Shown here in pieces: positions 44,283 to 53,560 of a stretch of 64,000 nt of DNA (the stretch's first letter is position 1; each line of letters begins with the position of its first letter). This DNA comes from Candidatus Delongbacteria bacterium (GTDB lineage: Bacteria; CAIWAD01), in NCBI GenBank assembly GCA_020634015.1, contig JACKCN010000001.1:665001-729000 (forward strand), written 5' to 3'. The translations under genes were made by a program, and so were the position numbers. The notes beneath the pieces were generated by a model. It did not search any database. It saw only the letters and a program-made list of their open reading frames with translations, and was not told the origin of the DNA.

Positions 44283-45356
44283 CTACTTGAGGTCCAGAAT
44301 GTCTTCCATCGCGACAAAGAGCTCGTCGAGCCCGGCAGCCGTGCACTCGGCCATGTGAGCGATGCGGAAGGTCTTGTCCTTCAGCTCGCCGTAGCCGTTG
44401 GCGATCTGGAAGCCGCGCTGGCCCAGGGCACCATTGAGTTCGCTGACATTGAAACCGCGCGTGTTGTGGATCACGGTCACGGTGCGCGAGGCGAAGGCAT
44501 CGTCCACCAGCAGCTCGAAATGCTTGCGGCCCCAGGCCCGCACCTTCTCCATGTTGGCCTTGTGACGATCCCAGCGCACCTGCAGACCTTCTTCCAGGAT
44601 CAGGTCCAGCGCCTTGTCCAGCGCATACATCAGACTGAGCGCGGGGGTGGAACTGTATTGGTGGTCCTTCTTGAAGACGAAGTCGTAGAGCTGGACCATG
44701 TCGAAATAGAAGCCGCGATTCTGCACACCCCGGGCGCGCTCGATGGCGCGCTCGCTCACGCTGCAGGCCGAGAGGCCGGGCGGCACGCCCAGCGCCTTCT
44801 GGGTGGACGTGATGCAGCAGTCCACGCCCAGCTCGTCCACGGGAATCGAGGTACCGGCCATGGAACTGACCGTATCCAGCAGCCAGAGCACATCGGGATA
44901 ACGACGGCGCACCTCGGCGATCTCGGCCACCGGATTCATCACGCCGCTGGAGGTCTCGTTGTGGGTCACGGTAAAGGTGTCGTACTTGCCCGTGGCCAGG
45001 GCCTTCTCGACCTCGGAGGCCAGGGTGGGCTGTCCCTGGGGCACTTCGAAGAGGTCGGCATCCTTGCCGTTGAGCACGGCCATGTCATGCCAGCGCTTGC
45101 CGAACGCCCCCACGCTGAAAACTGCGGCGCGCTTCGCACTGAAGCTGCGGATCGCACCTTCCATCAGACCGCTGCCCGATGAGGTGGAGAGCAGGATCAC
45201 CTGCTCGGTCTGGAAGACCTTGCGCAGTTTCTCGGAAATGCCGCGCTGCAGGGCGCTGGCATCCTTGCTGCGGTGGCCGATCATCGGATGGGTCATCGCA
45301 GCCAGTACGTCGGGCCGGACATCCACCGGACCGGGAATGAAGAGTTTCTTGGCCAT
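44283..45356 (-). CDS. Class V aminotransferase, phosphoserine/alanine-glyoxylate type
   Basis: A 357-residue PLP enzyme with the class V start F-I-P-G-P-V-D-V-x-P-x-V-L, the L-S-T-S-S-G-S-G-L-M-E segment, H-N-E-T-S-S-G-V, D-T-V-S-S and the PLP lysine in T-S-T-Q-K-A-L-G-V-P-P-G. By sequence it is closer to serine-pyruvate / alanine-glyoxylate aminotransferases than to SerC, but next to serA it most likely makes phosphoserine from 3-phosphohydroxypyruvate, as in other bacteria with this gene pair. AGGAGC precedes the ATG at 45356. Confidence 0.9.
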   Translation of the reverse strand: MAKKLFIPGPVDVRPDVLAAMTHPMIGHRSKDASALQRGISEKLRKVFQTEQVILLSTSSGSGLMEGAIRSFSAKRAAVFSVGAFGKRWHDMAVLNGKDADLFEVPQGQPTLASEVEKALATGKYDTFTVTHNETSSGVMNPVAEIAEVRRRYPDVLWLLDTVSSMAGTSIPVDELGVDCCITSTQKALGVPPGLSACSVSERAIERARGVQNRGFYFDMVQLYDFVFKKDHQYSSTPALSLMYALDKALDLILEEGLQVRWDRHKANMEKVRAWGRKHFELLVDDAFASRTVTVIHNTRGFNVSELNGALGQRGFQIANGYGELKDKTFRIAHMAECTAAGLDELFVAMEDILDLK

Positions 45357-45389
45357 CTCTCGCTCCTGGCGATTGGGGGTCACTGTGAC

Positions 45390-46385
45390 TCAGGAAAGGG
45401 AATCCGTGCCGCTCGCACCCAGGCGCGCGCAGCCGTTTTCCAGATAGTTGCATACATAATCCCTGACGGCCTCCTCGAGACCCGTCGCGGGCAATGGCAG
45501 GCCGATGGCCGTGCTGCGGCTCATCTCGGCGCAGGTGTGATACTGATACTGGCCGCGCAGTTCGGTGGGCATGGGCACCCAGTCGATCTTTGGTTCACGG
45601 CCCAGTGCCTGGAACACGGCCAGCGCCAGATCCTCGAAACGACGGGCCATTCCCGTGCCCAGATTGAACAGTCCGTGCACCTCGGGCATGCGCCAGGCGG
45701 CCAGCATGGTCTCGACCACATCCTTGACGTAAACGAAATCACGGCTCTCGTCGCCATTGGCGAATCCATCGCGGTGATTGGCGAAGAGTCGCACCGGCCC
45801 GCCCGCGTGGATCTGTTCCCAGGCCTTCAGCACCATCGAGCGCATGCTCTCCTTGTGATACTCGTTGGGCCCGAAGACATTGAAGAACTTGAACCCCACG
45901 GCCGTCTCGAGCAGCCCTTCATCGCGCAGCCAGCGATCGGCGAGCTGCTTGGACCAGCCATATCCATTGAGAGGAGCCAGCCGGTCGATGCCTCCGGGGT
46001 CGTCGGCATAACCCAGGGCGCCATCTCCGTAGGTGGCCGCGCTGGAGGCGTAGATCAAGCGGATTTTCTGCTGGGCGCAGATCCGGGCCAGGTCGCGGGT
46101 GAGGAGAGCGTTGTTGCCCATCAGGTAGTCCGCATCGCGCTCGGTCGTGCTGCTGCAGGCCCCCATGTGAAACACCACCTCGCAGTCCTCGGGCAACCCC
46201 CACTCCAGCGACTCGGCGAACTCCTGCTTGCCCTGGAACTCGGCGAAGGCCAGCGGCGCCAGATTGCGCCATTTCTCCCCCGTGCCCAGGCGGTCCACGA
46301 CCAGAATGTCCCGGCGATCGAGCTGGTTCAGTCTCCAGATCAGGGCGCTGCCAATGAAGCCAGCTCCGCCGGTCACGATGATCAT
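45390..46385 (-). CDS. hldD: ADP-L-glycero-D-manno-heptose 6-epimerase
   Basis: A 331-residue short-chain epimerase that makes the heptose donor for lipopolysaccharide inner core. It begins I-I-V-T-G-G-A-G-F-I-G-S, has V-F-H-M-G-A-C-S-S-T-T-E (typical of HldD), the Y-x-x-x-K catalytic pair in Y-G-W-S-K, and F-F-N-V-F-G-P-N-E-Y-H-K. The ATG at 46385 follows GGAGGAA. It leads the operon with the aminotransferase, serA and DUF1015 genes. It supports an outer membrane with heptose-containing LPS. Confidence 0.94.
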   Translation of the reverse strand: MIIVTGGAGFIGSALIWRLNQLDRRDILVVDRLGTGEKWRNLAPLAFAEFQGKQEFAESLEWGLPEDCEVVFHMGACSSTTERDADYLMGNNALLTRDLARICAQQKIRLIYASSAATYGDGALGYADDPGGIDRLAPLNGYGWSKQLADRWLRDEGLLETAVGFKFFNVFGPNEYHKESMRSMVLKAWEQIHAGGPVRLFANHRDGFANGDESRDFVYVKDVVETMLAAWRMPEVHGLFNLGTGMARRFEDLALAVFQALGREPKIDWVPMPTELRGQYQYHTCAEMSRSTAIGLPLPATGLEEAVRDYVCNYLENGCARLGASGTDSLS

Positions 46386-46769
46386 GGGGTTCCTCCGGAT
46401 CAGGGTCCGTGGATCAGCCGCTGGCAGCTGGTCCGGCCTGCTTGACAGAGTGACAGAATTCTCCCGCGGGGTACCGCACCGAGGACGCGGGGATCGCGGA
46501 CGCGTGACCCGGGACGATTGCGCTCGATTCGAGCTGAATCCGCTTCCAAAGCCACTGGAAAATCGCCGGAGAGTATAGCAATTGCCATGACGCAAGCTTG
46601 ATCCCGGTCAGTTTCAGGGCTGGCATGGGGCTTGCTTCAGCAGGACTGGTGCCACCCGCGCGGAGTCCCGCGGGTCCAGTGGTTGACACTTTCCCGCGCC
46701 TCCCGCTGCGGGGCGATTGCTACACTGCCGACCGCTCCGGCCGTACCGCCATGTCCAAGGAGAACCCCC
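46386..46769. other. Divergent intergenic region, 384 bp, with extended -10 for hldD
   Basis: On the minus strand TG-C-TATACT (46580-46572) is a good extended -10 about 190 bases upstream of hldD, without a clear -35. On the plus strand AAGGAG (46757-46762) is the ribosome-binding site of the aminopeptidase. TTGACA at 46683 has no partner at the right distance. No gene or RNA recognised. Confidence 0.45.
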
Positions 46770-49700
46770 ATGCTGCTCAGTTCAACCCTTCTGTCACTGA
46801 TGATGGGTACCGCATTGCCGGCCACCCACGTGCAGGCCGCGCCAGAACCGGCCGCCCCGGCGACTGCCGCGCACCTGCCGCTGATCGAAACCGGCGCTCC
46901 CAGCCGGGAAATGATCGAGTTCTTCCGCCAGCAGGAGAAGCCCTGGCGCCGCCTGCCGCACTCCCACGGGGGTTCCGGCCTGCGCGACAGCCGCACCCTG
47001 TCCCAGTACGACGTCAGCTACTACGAGCTGGAGCTGGACATGCCCACGGCCAGTGCGGGAATGACCGGTGTCGTGCGCATGCACTTCCGCTCGCTCGAGC
47101 CGGACCTGGCCAGCATTGAGCTGCACGCGGGCGACAACCTGGGCCTGGACCAGGTGCTGGTCAACGGTCAGGCCGCCAGTTTCAGTCACACGGGCGATGA
47201 CTTCACGGTCACGCTGCCCCAGCCCCTGGGCGAAGGCGAGTCCGCCGTGCTGGAAACCCACTACACGGTCACCTATGGGGGCGGGGGCGTGCTGCCCGCC
47301 ACGCGCACCAATGTGCAGACCAGCCAGAGCGTGGCCACCCTCACCACCCAGGCCGAACCCTGGGACGCCCGTCGTTTCTGGCCCTGCCGCGACGAGCCCA
47401 TCGACAAGGCCGACAGCCTGCTGGCACACATCACCACCCAGGACTACAACACCGTGGTGTCCAACGGAGTGCTGCGCTCGAATCTGGTCAATGGGGACGG
47501 CACCCGCACGGTGACCTGGTTCGAAGGCCTGCCCATGTCGACCTACCTGTTCTCGGTCTGCATCGCGCCCTACAATCACCGCAGCGACACCTGGAGCTGG
47601 AACGAGACCAGCATGCCCATGGAAGAATGGTCCTGGGGTCTCAGTCCCAGCGAGCAGCAATTCGTCTCACAGACGGGCATGGACGCGCTGACCGCCTTCT
47701 CCGATCTCTTCGGCCTGTATCCCTTCCATGAGCAGAAGTATGGCCATGCCCAGTATACCTGGGGCGGGGCAATGGAACACCAGAGCGTGAGCTCGATGGG
47801 CTTCTACAACCAGGCTGTGATCGCCCACGAGCTGATGCACCAGTGGTTCGGCGACAAGCTGACCTGCGAGAGCTTTCACCACATCTGGCTCAACGAGGGC
47901 TGGGCCACCTATGGAGAAGCCCTGTTCTTCGAGTCGATCGGTGGCAGCCAGACCCTGCATGACTACATGGATTTCGAAGAGTATTACGGGGGCGGCACGA
48001 TCTACGTCGAGAACCCCGAGTCGGAAAACATCTTCGACGGCAATCTGAGCTACGCCAAGGGCGCCTGGGTGCTGCACATGCTGCGTCACGTGATGGGCGA
48101 CGAAGGCTTCTTCACGGCCGTGCGCGCCTATCTGGGCGGCAGCGACCCCTCGGCCTATCGCACCGTGGACACCGCCGAATTCCAGTCCTTCATGGAAGCG
48201 GAATACGGCGAGTCACTGGACTGGTTCTTCACCCAGTGGATCCACGGCGAGTACTGGCCCGACTATGTCTGGAACTGGCAGACCCGCAGCGAGGGCCCAC
48301 AGCTCTGGCTGGACATGGGTGTGGTCCAGCGCCAGCTGCCCGAACGCCAGTTGTTCACCATGCCTCTGGATCTGGTCGTGTACTATCCCAACCAGCCCGA
48401 TACCCTGGTGCGTCTCTTCAACGACCAGCCCAGCCAGAACTGGAGCATCGCACTGGCCGAACAGCCCGATTCGGTGCGCCTGGACCCGCAGAACTGGGTG
48501 CTGAGCAATGTCACTCGGGCCAGCGATCTGGACTCCGATCCGCGGCTGGTTGAGGTGCGGATAGTCGATGGGGAGGGCGCTGTCATGGAAGCCCTGCCCG
48601 ACACCGATGCCTTCGGTCTTGAACTGGACCTGCAGAACTTCGGCGGCCCACTGACCGGGCTGAGTGCCGAACTGCAGAGCACGGATTCGCGGATTGCCCT
48701 GACTCCGCAGCAGCTCACTCCGGGAGCCCTCGAGCTGGGCCAGACGATCACGCTGGAATTCGATGCCGCCAGCCTCTCACGCCTCGAGGGCCGCGTGGCC
48801 TTCAGCCTGGAACTGGCCTGGCCGGATCACGCGCTCAGTCTGCCCTTCAGCCTGCCCGGCTCGCATCCCAGCCTGATTCTGGTGGACGACGATACCGAAG
48901 GCAACTGGGAGCAACTCTTCCTCGCCGCCGCCGGCGACGAGGTCGTGCAATTGCTCAGCCCGGCTGAATTCCTGAGCCAGACTCCCGACACCCAGGCATT
49001 GCTGATCTGGCATCAGGGCAATGCCGGACGCATGCTGAGCCCGGACGAGCGCTCGGCTCTCGAGAGCTTCGTGGAACTGAGTGGACACGTGGTGCTCAGT
49101 GGCCAGGACCTGCTGCAATCCCAGGATCCTGTCTGGGCCCAGCAGTTCCTTGGCCTGGAAGTGATCCAAAGCTCGGTCAGCTCCAGTGCGGTCAGTGGCG
49201 AGATCACATCGATCTTTCCCGGCCAGCTGTTGTTCTTCATCAACGGAGGCGCGGGCAACCAGACCCATATGGATCGTCTGGATCCGCTCAATGCCTTCCC
49301 TGTTTTCCATTATTTCAATTCGGTGGAAAGTGGAGATGCGGGCGTGGTGCATGAATCGGACATCAGCGGGGGCCGCGTGCTCAGTCTGGGCTTCGGGTTG
49401 GAAGGCATCAGCGGCGCGGGCACCAGCATGGACCTGGGCGAGGTGCTGGAACGCCTGATCGCCTGGTCCCGCGGCGAGGTCGGCCTGAATGAACCCGGCC
49501 ACGCATTGCCGCGCAGCCCCGTGCTGGACAGCGCCTGGCCCAACCCCTTCAATCCCGAAACCCGCGTATCCTTCACGCTGCCGCGCGAGGGCAATGTGGA
49601 GCTGATGGTCTACAATCTGGCGGGGCAGCTGGTGGACACCCTGCACCGCGGGCGTCTGGCGGCGGGAACCCACCAGGTGCTCTGGCGGGCCGAAGGGCGC

Positions 49701-49775
49701 TCCAGCGGAGTCTACCTGCTGCGTCTGGACGGTCCGGGAGGTGGTGATACCATGAAAGTGCTGCTGCTCAAGTGA
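46770..49775 (+). CDS. Exported M1-family aminopeptidase with T9SS-type C-terminus
   Basis: A 1001-residue zinc aminopeptidase. A signal peptide (to about residue 23) is followed by an M1 N-terminal beta domain, the substrate loop G-G-A-M-E-H (the usual form is G-x-M-E-N) and the zinc site H353-E-L-M-H357 with Glu376 eighteen residues later (W-L-N-E-G). The middle (about 600-900) is Ig-like and includes a D-D-D-T-E-G segment. The last 80 residues are the FlgD-Ig-like sorting module (W-P-N-P-F-N-P-E-T, Y-N-L-A-G, S-G-V-Y-L-L-R). It acts on peptides outside the cell. Its TGA overlaps the next GTG start. Confidence 0.93.
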   Translation: MLLSSTLLSLMMGTALPATHVQAAPEPAAPATAAHLPLIETGAPSREMIEFFRQQEKPWRRLPHSHGGSGLRDSRTLSQYDVSYYELELDMPTASAGMTGVVRMHFRSLEPDLASIELHAGDNLGLDQVLVNGQAASFSHTGDDFTVTLPQPLGEGESAVLETHYTVTYGGGGVLPATRTNVQTSQSVATLTTQAEPWDARRFWPCRDEPIDKADSLLAHITTQDYNTVVSNGVLRSNLVNGDGTRTVTWFEGLPMSTYLFSVCIAPYNHRSDTWSWNETSMPMEEWSWGLSPSEQQFVSQTGMDALTAFSDLFGLYPFHEQKYGHAQYTWGGAMEHQSVSSMGFYNQAVIAHELMHQWFGDKLTCESFHHIWLNEGWATYGEALFFESIGGSQTLHDYMDFEEYYGGGTIYVENPESENIFDGNLSYAKGAWVLHMLRHVMGDEGFFTAVRAYLGGSDPSAYRTVDTAEFQSFMEAEYGESLDWFFTQWIHGEYWPDYVWNWQTRSEGPQLWLDMGVVQRQLPERQLFTMPLDLVVYYPNQPDTLVRLFNDQPSQNWSIALAEQPDSVRLDPQNWVLSNVTRASDLDSDPRLVEVRIVDGEGAVMEALPDTDAFGLELDLQNFGGPLTGLSAELQSTDSRIALTPQQLTPGALELGQTITLEFDAASLSRLEGRVAFSLELAWPDHALSLPFSLPGSHPSLILVDDDTEGNWEQLFLAAAGDEVVQLLSPAEFLSQTPDTQALLIWHQGNAGRMLSPDERSALESFVELSGHVVLSGQDLLQSQDPVWAQQFLGLEVIQSSVSSSAVSGEITSIFPGQLLFFINGGAGNQTHMDRLDPLNAFPVFHYFNSVESGDAGVVHESDISGGRVLSLGFGLEGISGAGTSMDLGEVLERLIAWSRGEVGLNEPGHALPRSPVLDSAWPNPFNPETRVSFTLPREGNVELMVYNLAGQLVDTLHRGRLAAGTHQVLWRAEGRSSGVYLLRLDGPGGGDTMKVLLLK

Positions 49776-51865
49776 GACACCTGCTTGCCCTGCTGGGACT
49801 GGCTGGCTGCGTGCTGGCCCAGGTTCCCGAACTGCTCGACAGCCGTCCCGGTGCCGACTGTTTCCGGCTGGCTCCCTGGCCCGCGGGGGGTCTGATCGCC
49901 GGAGGAGATGGCGTGTTGCAACTCGTCTCGCCAACGCCTGAACTGGCCCCCGTGATGGGCGAGTGGCTCAGCCCGGGCACTCTGTCCGATCTGGCCGGCG
50001 ATGGCGAGCATCTGCTGCAGGCGCTCGGTGGTGCGGGCCTGCTGGTCTGGGACGCCAGCACGGGCCTGAGCGAGCCCTGGACCCTGGCGGTTCCGGCCAC
50101 CAAGGTCTGCGTGGATCAGGATTGGGCGACAAGCGCCGCCGGTTCCCAGCTGAGCCTGATCCAACTGAACGGAGCCGCTCCCGAAGTCGTGCACACGGCC
50201 AGCCTGCCCTCGGCCTGTGCCGCACTTGCCCAGCGCGATACTCTGCTTTATGCCTTCGACGACAGCCAGCTCCATCTGTACCACATCGATGCCACTGGCT
50301 TCGCGCTGCGCACCAGCCAGACTCTTTCTGCGCCCGTGCTGAAAGCCCGTGTGTCCGCCGACGAATTGCTGCTGGTGCACATGGATGGAGTCGTGGAACG
50401 GATTTCCCTCAATGCCCAGGGTCGGCCGACAGGGTCCGAAAATTGGTCCAGCATGCTGGCCCCCAACGACATTCTGGCCCTTGGCTCACAGCGTTACCTG
50501 CTGAGCGTGCCCGGAACGGGACTGCTGCCGCTGTTCTGGCCTGCGGGCGAAGCCGCGCAGCCGGGCACTCCCCGCCGGTTCGCCGACTGGAACGGCCAGC
50601 TCTGCGCTCTGGGCAATGGGCGCATCGCGGTGGCCGAAGGCGAAGCCGGTGGCGCGCTGTATCTCACGGACTCCGAGGGCGTGCCCCAGGCGCTGGGCCG
50701 CTTCTCAACCCGACCTCTCGCACGCAAACTGCTGCTCGACGATCAACTGCCCCATCACGTCTGGCTGCTTGACGGAAGGCTCGGTCTGCGCCGTTTCCAC
50801 AGCGAGCTTCTCACCGAGCGCATGCAGCTGGCCTTCCCTCGGCCCGTGATCGGTGGAGACCTGCGCGAGGGCTGGGCCGGGGCCGTCACCGAGGGCTCGG
50901 GACTGCGTTTCTATCAGGTCTTCGCCGACAGCTCGGCGATCAACGGCATCCACAGCACCGACCCGATCGTGGACCTGGCGATGGGCCCGGAGCTGATGCT
51001 GGCCTACATCACGTCCAATGGTTTCGTGGCCATCAAGCAGATCAATCCCTTTCCCTACACGCTGTTCCACTACGGCACGATCTTCCTCAACTGCCTGCCG
51101 GGAGCCGCCTTCTGGGTGGGCGACCAGTTCTTCCTTGGCAGTCAGGACGGACGCCTGTTCCACGTGGATGTCAGTGACCCGCAGGCTCCCACGCTGGTGG
51201 AAACCCTGCAACTGGCCGGCCCCGTGCGCGACGCCGACCCCTATCCGCCCGCCGCGCTGGACCGCATGCTGGTGAGCGCGGGCGACCTCTACCGCCTGGC
51301 CTTCCAGGGAGCGGGTCCCGTGATGATCGAAGACAGCTACCACCACGCCTGGGGCCCCGTGGCCTGCGCCTCGGTGGGCGAGCTGGTCTGCTTCGCCACC
51401 GGCAACACGCCCGTGATCGGTGCCTTTCCCGGCACGCGCGGCAATCCCTTCGGCCCCCTGCTCTCGCCGGAGACCTCACCCGCGCCCGCCATGGCCGACC
51501 TGCTGGACATGGGCGGGCTGGAGGTGCTGGGACTGACGGAAGCCGGCGATCTCAATCGTTACACCTTCGCGCAGTTGGACACGCCTGCGCCAGTCGCGTT
51601 GCCCTCGAGTCTCGGCCTGCGTGCCTTTCCCAATCCGGCGAATCCGGGCACGGTGCTGCAGTTTGAGCTGCGCACTCCTGCGCGTGTGACGGTGACCCTG
51701 GTGGACATGGCGGGGCGTGTGTGCCTCAGCCAGGCAATGGGCGAATTGGGCAGCGGGCAGCAGCGGGTGGCCCTGGATCTGGCGGGATTGGCCAGTGGGG
51801 TGTATCTGTGTCGGGTGAGCGCGGGCGCGGAATGGGAGAGTGTGCGGCTGAGTCTGGTGAAGTGA
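49772..51865 (+). CDS. Exported beta-propeller-like protein with T9SS-type C-terminus
   Basis: A 697-residue secreted protein starting at GTG 49772 in a GTGA overlap with the aminopeptidase. After a signal peptide (to about residue 16) comes a string of about 40-residue strand-rich repeats (G-D-G-V-L-Q-L-V, A-G-S-Q-L-S-L-I, D-S-Q-L-H-L-Y-H) typical of a WD40/LVIVD-like propeller. The end is a sorting module (F-P-N-P-A-N-P-G-T, D-M-A-G-R, S-G-V-Y-L-C-R-V). No enzymatic motif is visible. Coupling suggests it works with, or is exported beside, the aminopeptidase. Confidence 0.82.
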   Translation: MRHLLALLGLAGCVLAQVPELLDSRPGADCFRLAPWPAGGLIAGGDGVLQLVSPTPELAPVMGEWLSPGTLSDLAGDGEHLLQALGGAGLLVWDASTGLSEPWTLAVPATKVCVDQDWATSAAGSQLSLIQLNGAAPEVVHTASLPSACAALAQRDTLLYAFDDSQLHLYHIDATGFALRTSQTLSAPVLKARVSADELLLVHMDGVVERISLNAQGRPTGSENWSSMLAPNDILALGSQRYLLSVPGTGLLPLFWPAGEAAQPGTPRRFADWNGQLCALGNGRIAVAEGEAGGALYLTDSEGVPQALGRFSTRPLARKLLLDDQLPHHVWLLDGRLGLRRFHSELLTERMQLAFPRPVIGGDLREGWAGAVTEGSGLRFYQVFADSSAINGIHSTDPIVDLAMGPELMLAYITSNGFVAIKQINPFPYTLFHYGTIFLNCLPGAAFWVGDQFFLGSQDGRLFHVDVSDPQAPTLVETLQLAGPVRDADPYPPAALDRMLVSAGDLYRLAFQGAGPVMIEDSYHHAWGPVACASVGELVCFATGNTPVIGAFPGTRGNPFGPLLSPETSPAPAMADLLDMGGLEVLGLTEAGDLNRYTFAQLDTPAPVALPSSLGLRAFPNPANPGTVLQFELRTPARVTVTLVDMAGRVCLSQAMGELGSGQQRVALDLAGLASGVYLCRVSAGAEWESVRLSLVK

Positions 51866-51971
51866 GTGGGCGGACCTCTGGTGCAGTGCCTGGCGCCCCG
51901 AAGTGCTTCGGGCTACTTCAGGACCGGATGGAAGCCAGAGGGGAGAGCCAAGGCAGGTGGGTGGGGTGCTG

Positions 51972-52289
51972 TCACACAGCCCGGACGCGCAGGCGAATTC
52001 CTAGTGCTTTGGTGACTTTCAGGATGGTGGCGAAGCTCGGGTTGCCGTGCTCGCTCAGGGCTTTGTACATGCTTTCACGACTCAGACCAGCCTCACGGGC
52101 GACCAGCGCCATGCCCTTCGCGCGGGCGATATCGCCCAAGGCCCGAGCGATTCCCGCGATGTCATCCGGGGCTTCCTCGAACCAGGCATCCAGGTAGGCG
52201 GCCATTTCCTCCGGTGTACGCAATTGCTCGGAGACATCGTATTCCACGGTCCGAATGACTGGCGAGGTGGTCTTGGTGGTTCTGGGCAT
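51972..52289 (-). CDS. HigA-type antitoxin, addiction-module HTH protein
   Basis: A 105-residue protein of the putative addiction-module antidote family. The N-terminal part has Y-D-V-S-E-Q-L-R-T-P-E-E-M-A-A-Y-L-D-A-W-F-E-E; the Cro-like HTH is A-K-G-M-A-L-V-A-R-E-A-G-L-S-R-E-S-M-Y-K-A-L-S-E-H-G-N-P-S-F (key residues only within the fold), ending T-I-L-K-V-T-K-A-L-G. The ATG at 52289 is 4 bases after the toxin-gene stop. It is intact, while the partner toxin frame is broken. It would bind the toxin and repress the operon. Confidence 0.9.
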   Translation of the reverse strand: MPRTTKTTSPVIRTVEYDVSEQLRTPEEMAAYLDAWFEEAPDDIAGIARALGDIARAKGMALVAREAGLSRESMYKALSEHGNPSFATILKVTKALGIRLRVRAV

Positions 52290-52293
52290 CGTG

Positions 52294-52586
52294 CTATTCC
52301 TCAAGACTTCGTACCAGCGTTCGCGCAAGAAGGATGTCTGCTCTTTGGGAGGACTTGACCCCTCCGACCAGCAAGATGATCAGTTCCTGCCCTCTTTGAG
52401 TGTAGTACACGCGATAGCCGGGACCCACATCCACTTTAGCTCTGAGATTCCGGACGCCAGATTCCGGTACTTCCCTGGATTGCCGTGGGCCAATCGGTCC
52501 ACACGCACCTGAATCCGAGCCCTCGCTGCTCGATCCTTGAGTGCATTGATCCAGTCGCGATACATCTCGGTCATCCGAACGCGCAT
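52294..52586 (-). pseudogene. HigB-type toxin gene with a one-base frameshift
   Basis: The first frame (ATG 52586) reads M-Y-R-D-W-I-N-A-L-K-D, R-A-A-R-A-R-I-Q-V-R-V-D-R-L and H-G-N-P-G-K, ending G-I-S-E-L-K. The rest of the RelE/HigB fold, V-D-V-G-P-G-Y-R-V-Y-Y-T and L-L-V-G-G-V-K-S-S-Q, is in the -1 frame. The join is at AAAG, 52437-52434: one base is missing for a continuous frame. Without shifting, a 68-residue truncated product results. Explanations are inactivation, an assembly error, or -1 slippage on A-AAG. The intact gene would encode about 97 residues. Confidence 0.82.
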
Positions 52587-52756
52587 GGCGGAGTGTAGCC
52601 TTTGGGATACAACTTGTCAAGAACAATTGCACAAGTCATGGATTGGCAGCCCGTGGGAAACGCTTCTGGTCGAAGGCGCAGAAAAGTGAAGATTCCAGGA
52701 TCCTGCACGGCAGTAGGCTGATCAAGTCCGGCTGGAAGCCACGATGGCATTCTCGG

Positions 52757-53560
52757 TCAGGAAGAGCGGGCGGCCAGCAGGTGGTCGACCAGTTCGGCGA
52801 AGCCGGCGCCGCCGCGCGCGGGTGTGATCCAGGCGGGCTCGTGCTCGAGCAGATCACGGAAGTCCAGCAGGTTGGCCACGCCCACGGAGCCTTCGCGGAA
52901 AAAGGAGAACATCGGCTCGTCGTTGGGGCTGTCGCCGGCGAAGGCGCAGATCGACTGGGTGGGCGGGGAATCGGGGTCCATGTCGAAGTGCTGGCGCAGG
53001 TACTCGCGGGCGGCGCTCAGTTTGTCAAAGTGACCGTACCAGCCATTGACATGAATCGAACTGATCTTGGCGGTGGCGCCCGCCTCCTCGAAGAGCCGCT
53101 GGATCTTCAGAACATCCTCGCGGGGCAGGCGCGGCACATCCTCACAGAAATCGATGGCCAGATCGTATTCGCGATAGCTCTGGTCGCTGGCGATGGCACA
53201 CCCCGGCACCTCGCGCAGGATGCGCTCGCGCACGGCCTGCAGTTTTTCGCGAAAGCCTGTCCGGGTGGCGCTGTCGTACACGAAGTCGCGCCGCAAGCGG
53301 CCGCCCTCCATGCGGAAGACCAACCCGCCGTTCTCGCCGATCACGCCGTGCACGGGCCACATCCGGGCGATGTGATCACACCAGCCCGCCGGCCGGCCCG
53401 TCACGGGCACCACGGCCAGTCCCGCCTCATGAGCCTGCCAGAGAGCCCGGTACGCGGGCGCGGGAATCCGTCCTTCGCTCGAGATGGTGTCGTCGATGTC
53501 GCTGAAGAGAATGCTGACCCGGGCCGCTTTCTCGCGTGTCCATTCGGCAAGCGGACGCAT
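52757..53560 (-). CDS. HAD-superfamily phosphatase, IIB subgroup
   Basis: A 267-residue phosphatase with motif I L-F-S-D-I-D-D-T (nucleophile Asp), motif II V-V-P-V-T-G-R-P, a large type-IIB cap containing G-E-N-G-G-L-V-F, and motif IV F-A-G-D-S-P-N-D-E-P-M. The pattern resembles mannosyl-3-phosphoglycerate or sucrose/trehalose phosphate phosphatases, but no matching synthase is near. The ATG shares one base with the pgsA stop (TGATG), so it is translationally coupled to pgsA. Substrate unknown. Confidence 0.88.
   Translation of the reverse strand: MRPLAEWTREKAARVSILFSDIDDTISSEGRIPAPAYRALWQAHEAGLAVVPVTGRPAGWCDHIARMWPVHGVIGENGGLVFRMEGGRLRRDFVYDSATRTGFREKLQAVRERILREVPGCAIASDQSYREYDLAIDFCEDVPRLPREDVLKIQRLFEEAGATAKISSIHVNGWYGHFDKLSAAREYLRQHFDMDPDSPPTQSICAFAGDSPNDEPMFSFFREGSVGVANLLDFRDLLEHEPAWITPARGGAGFAELVDHLLAARSS

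Noticed and set aside
46683..46726. TTGACA ... TACACT as a promoter for the aminopeptidase
   Set aside because: The spacing is 32 bases, far from 16-18.
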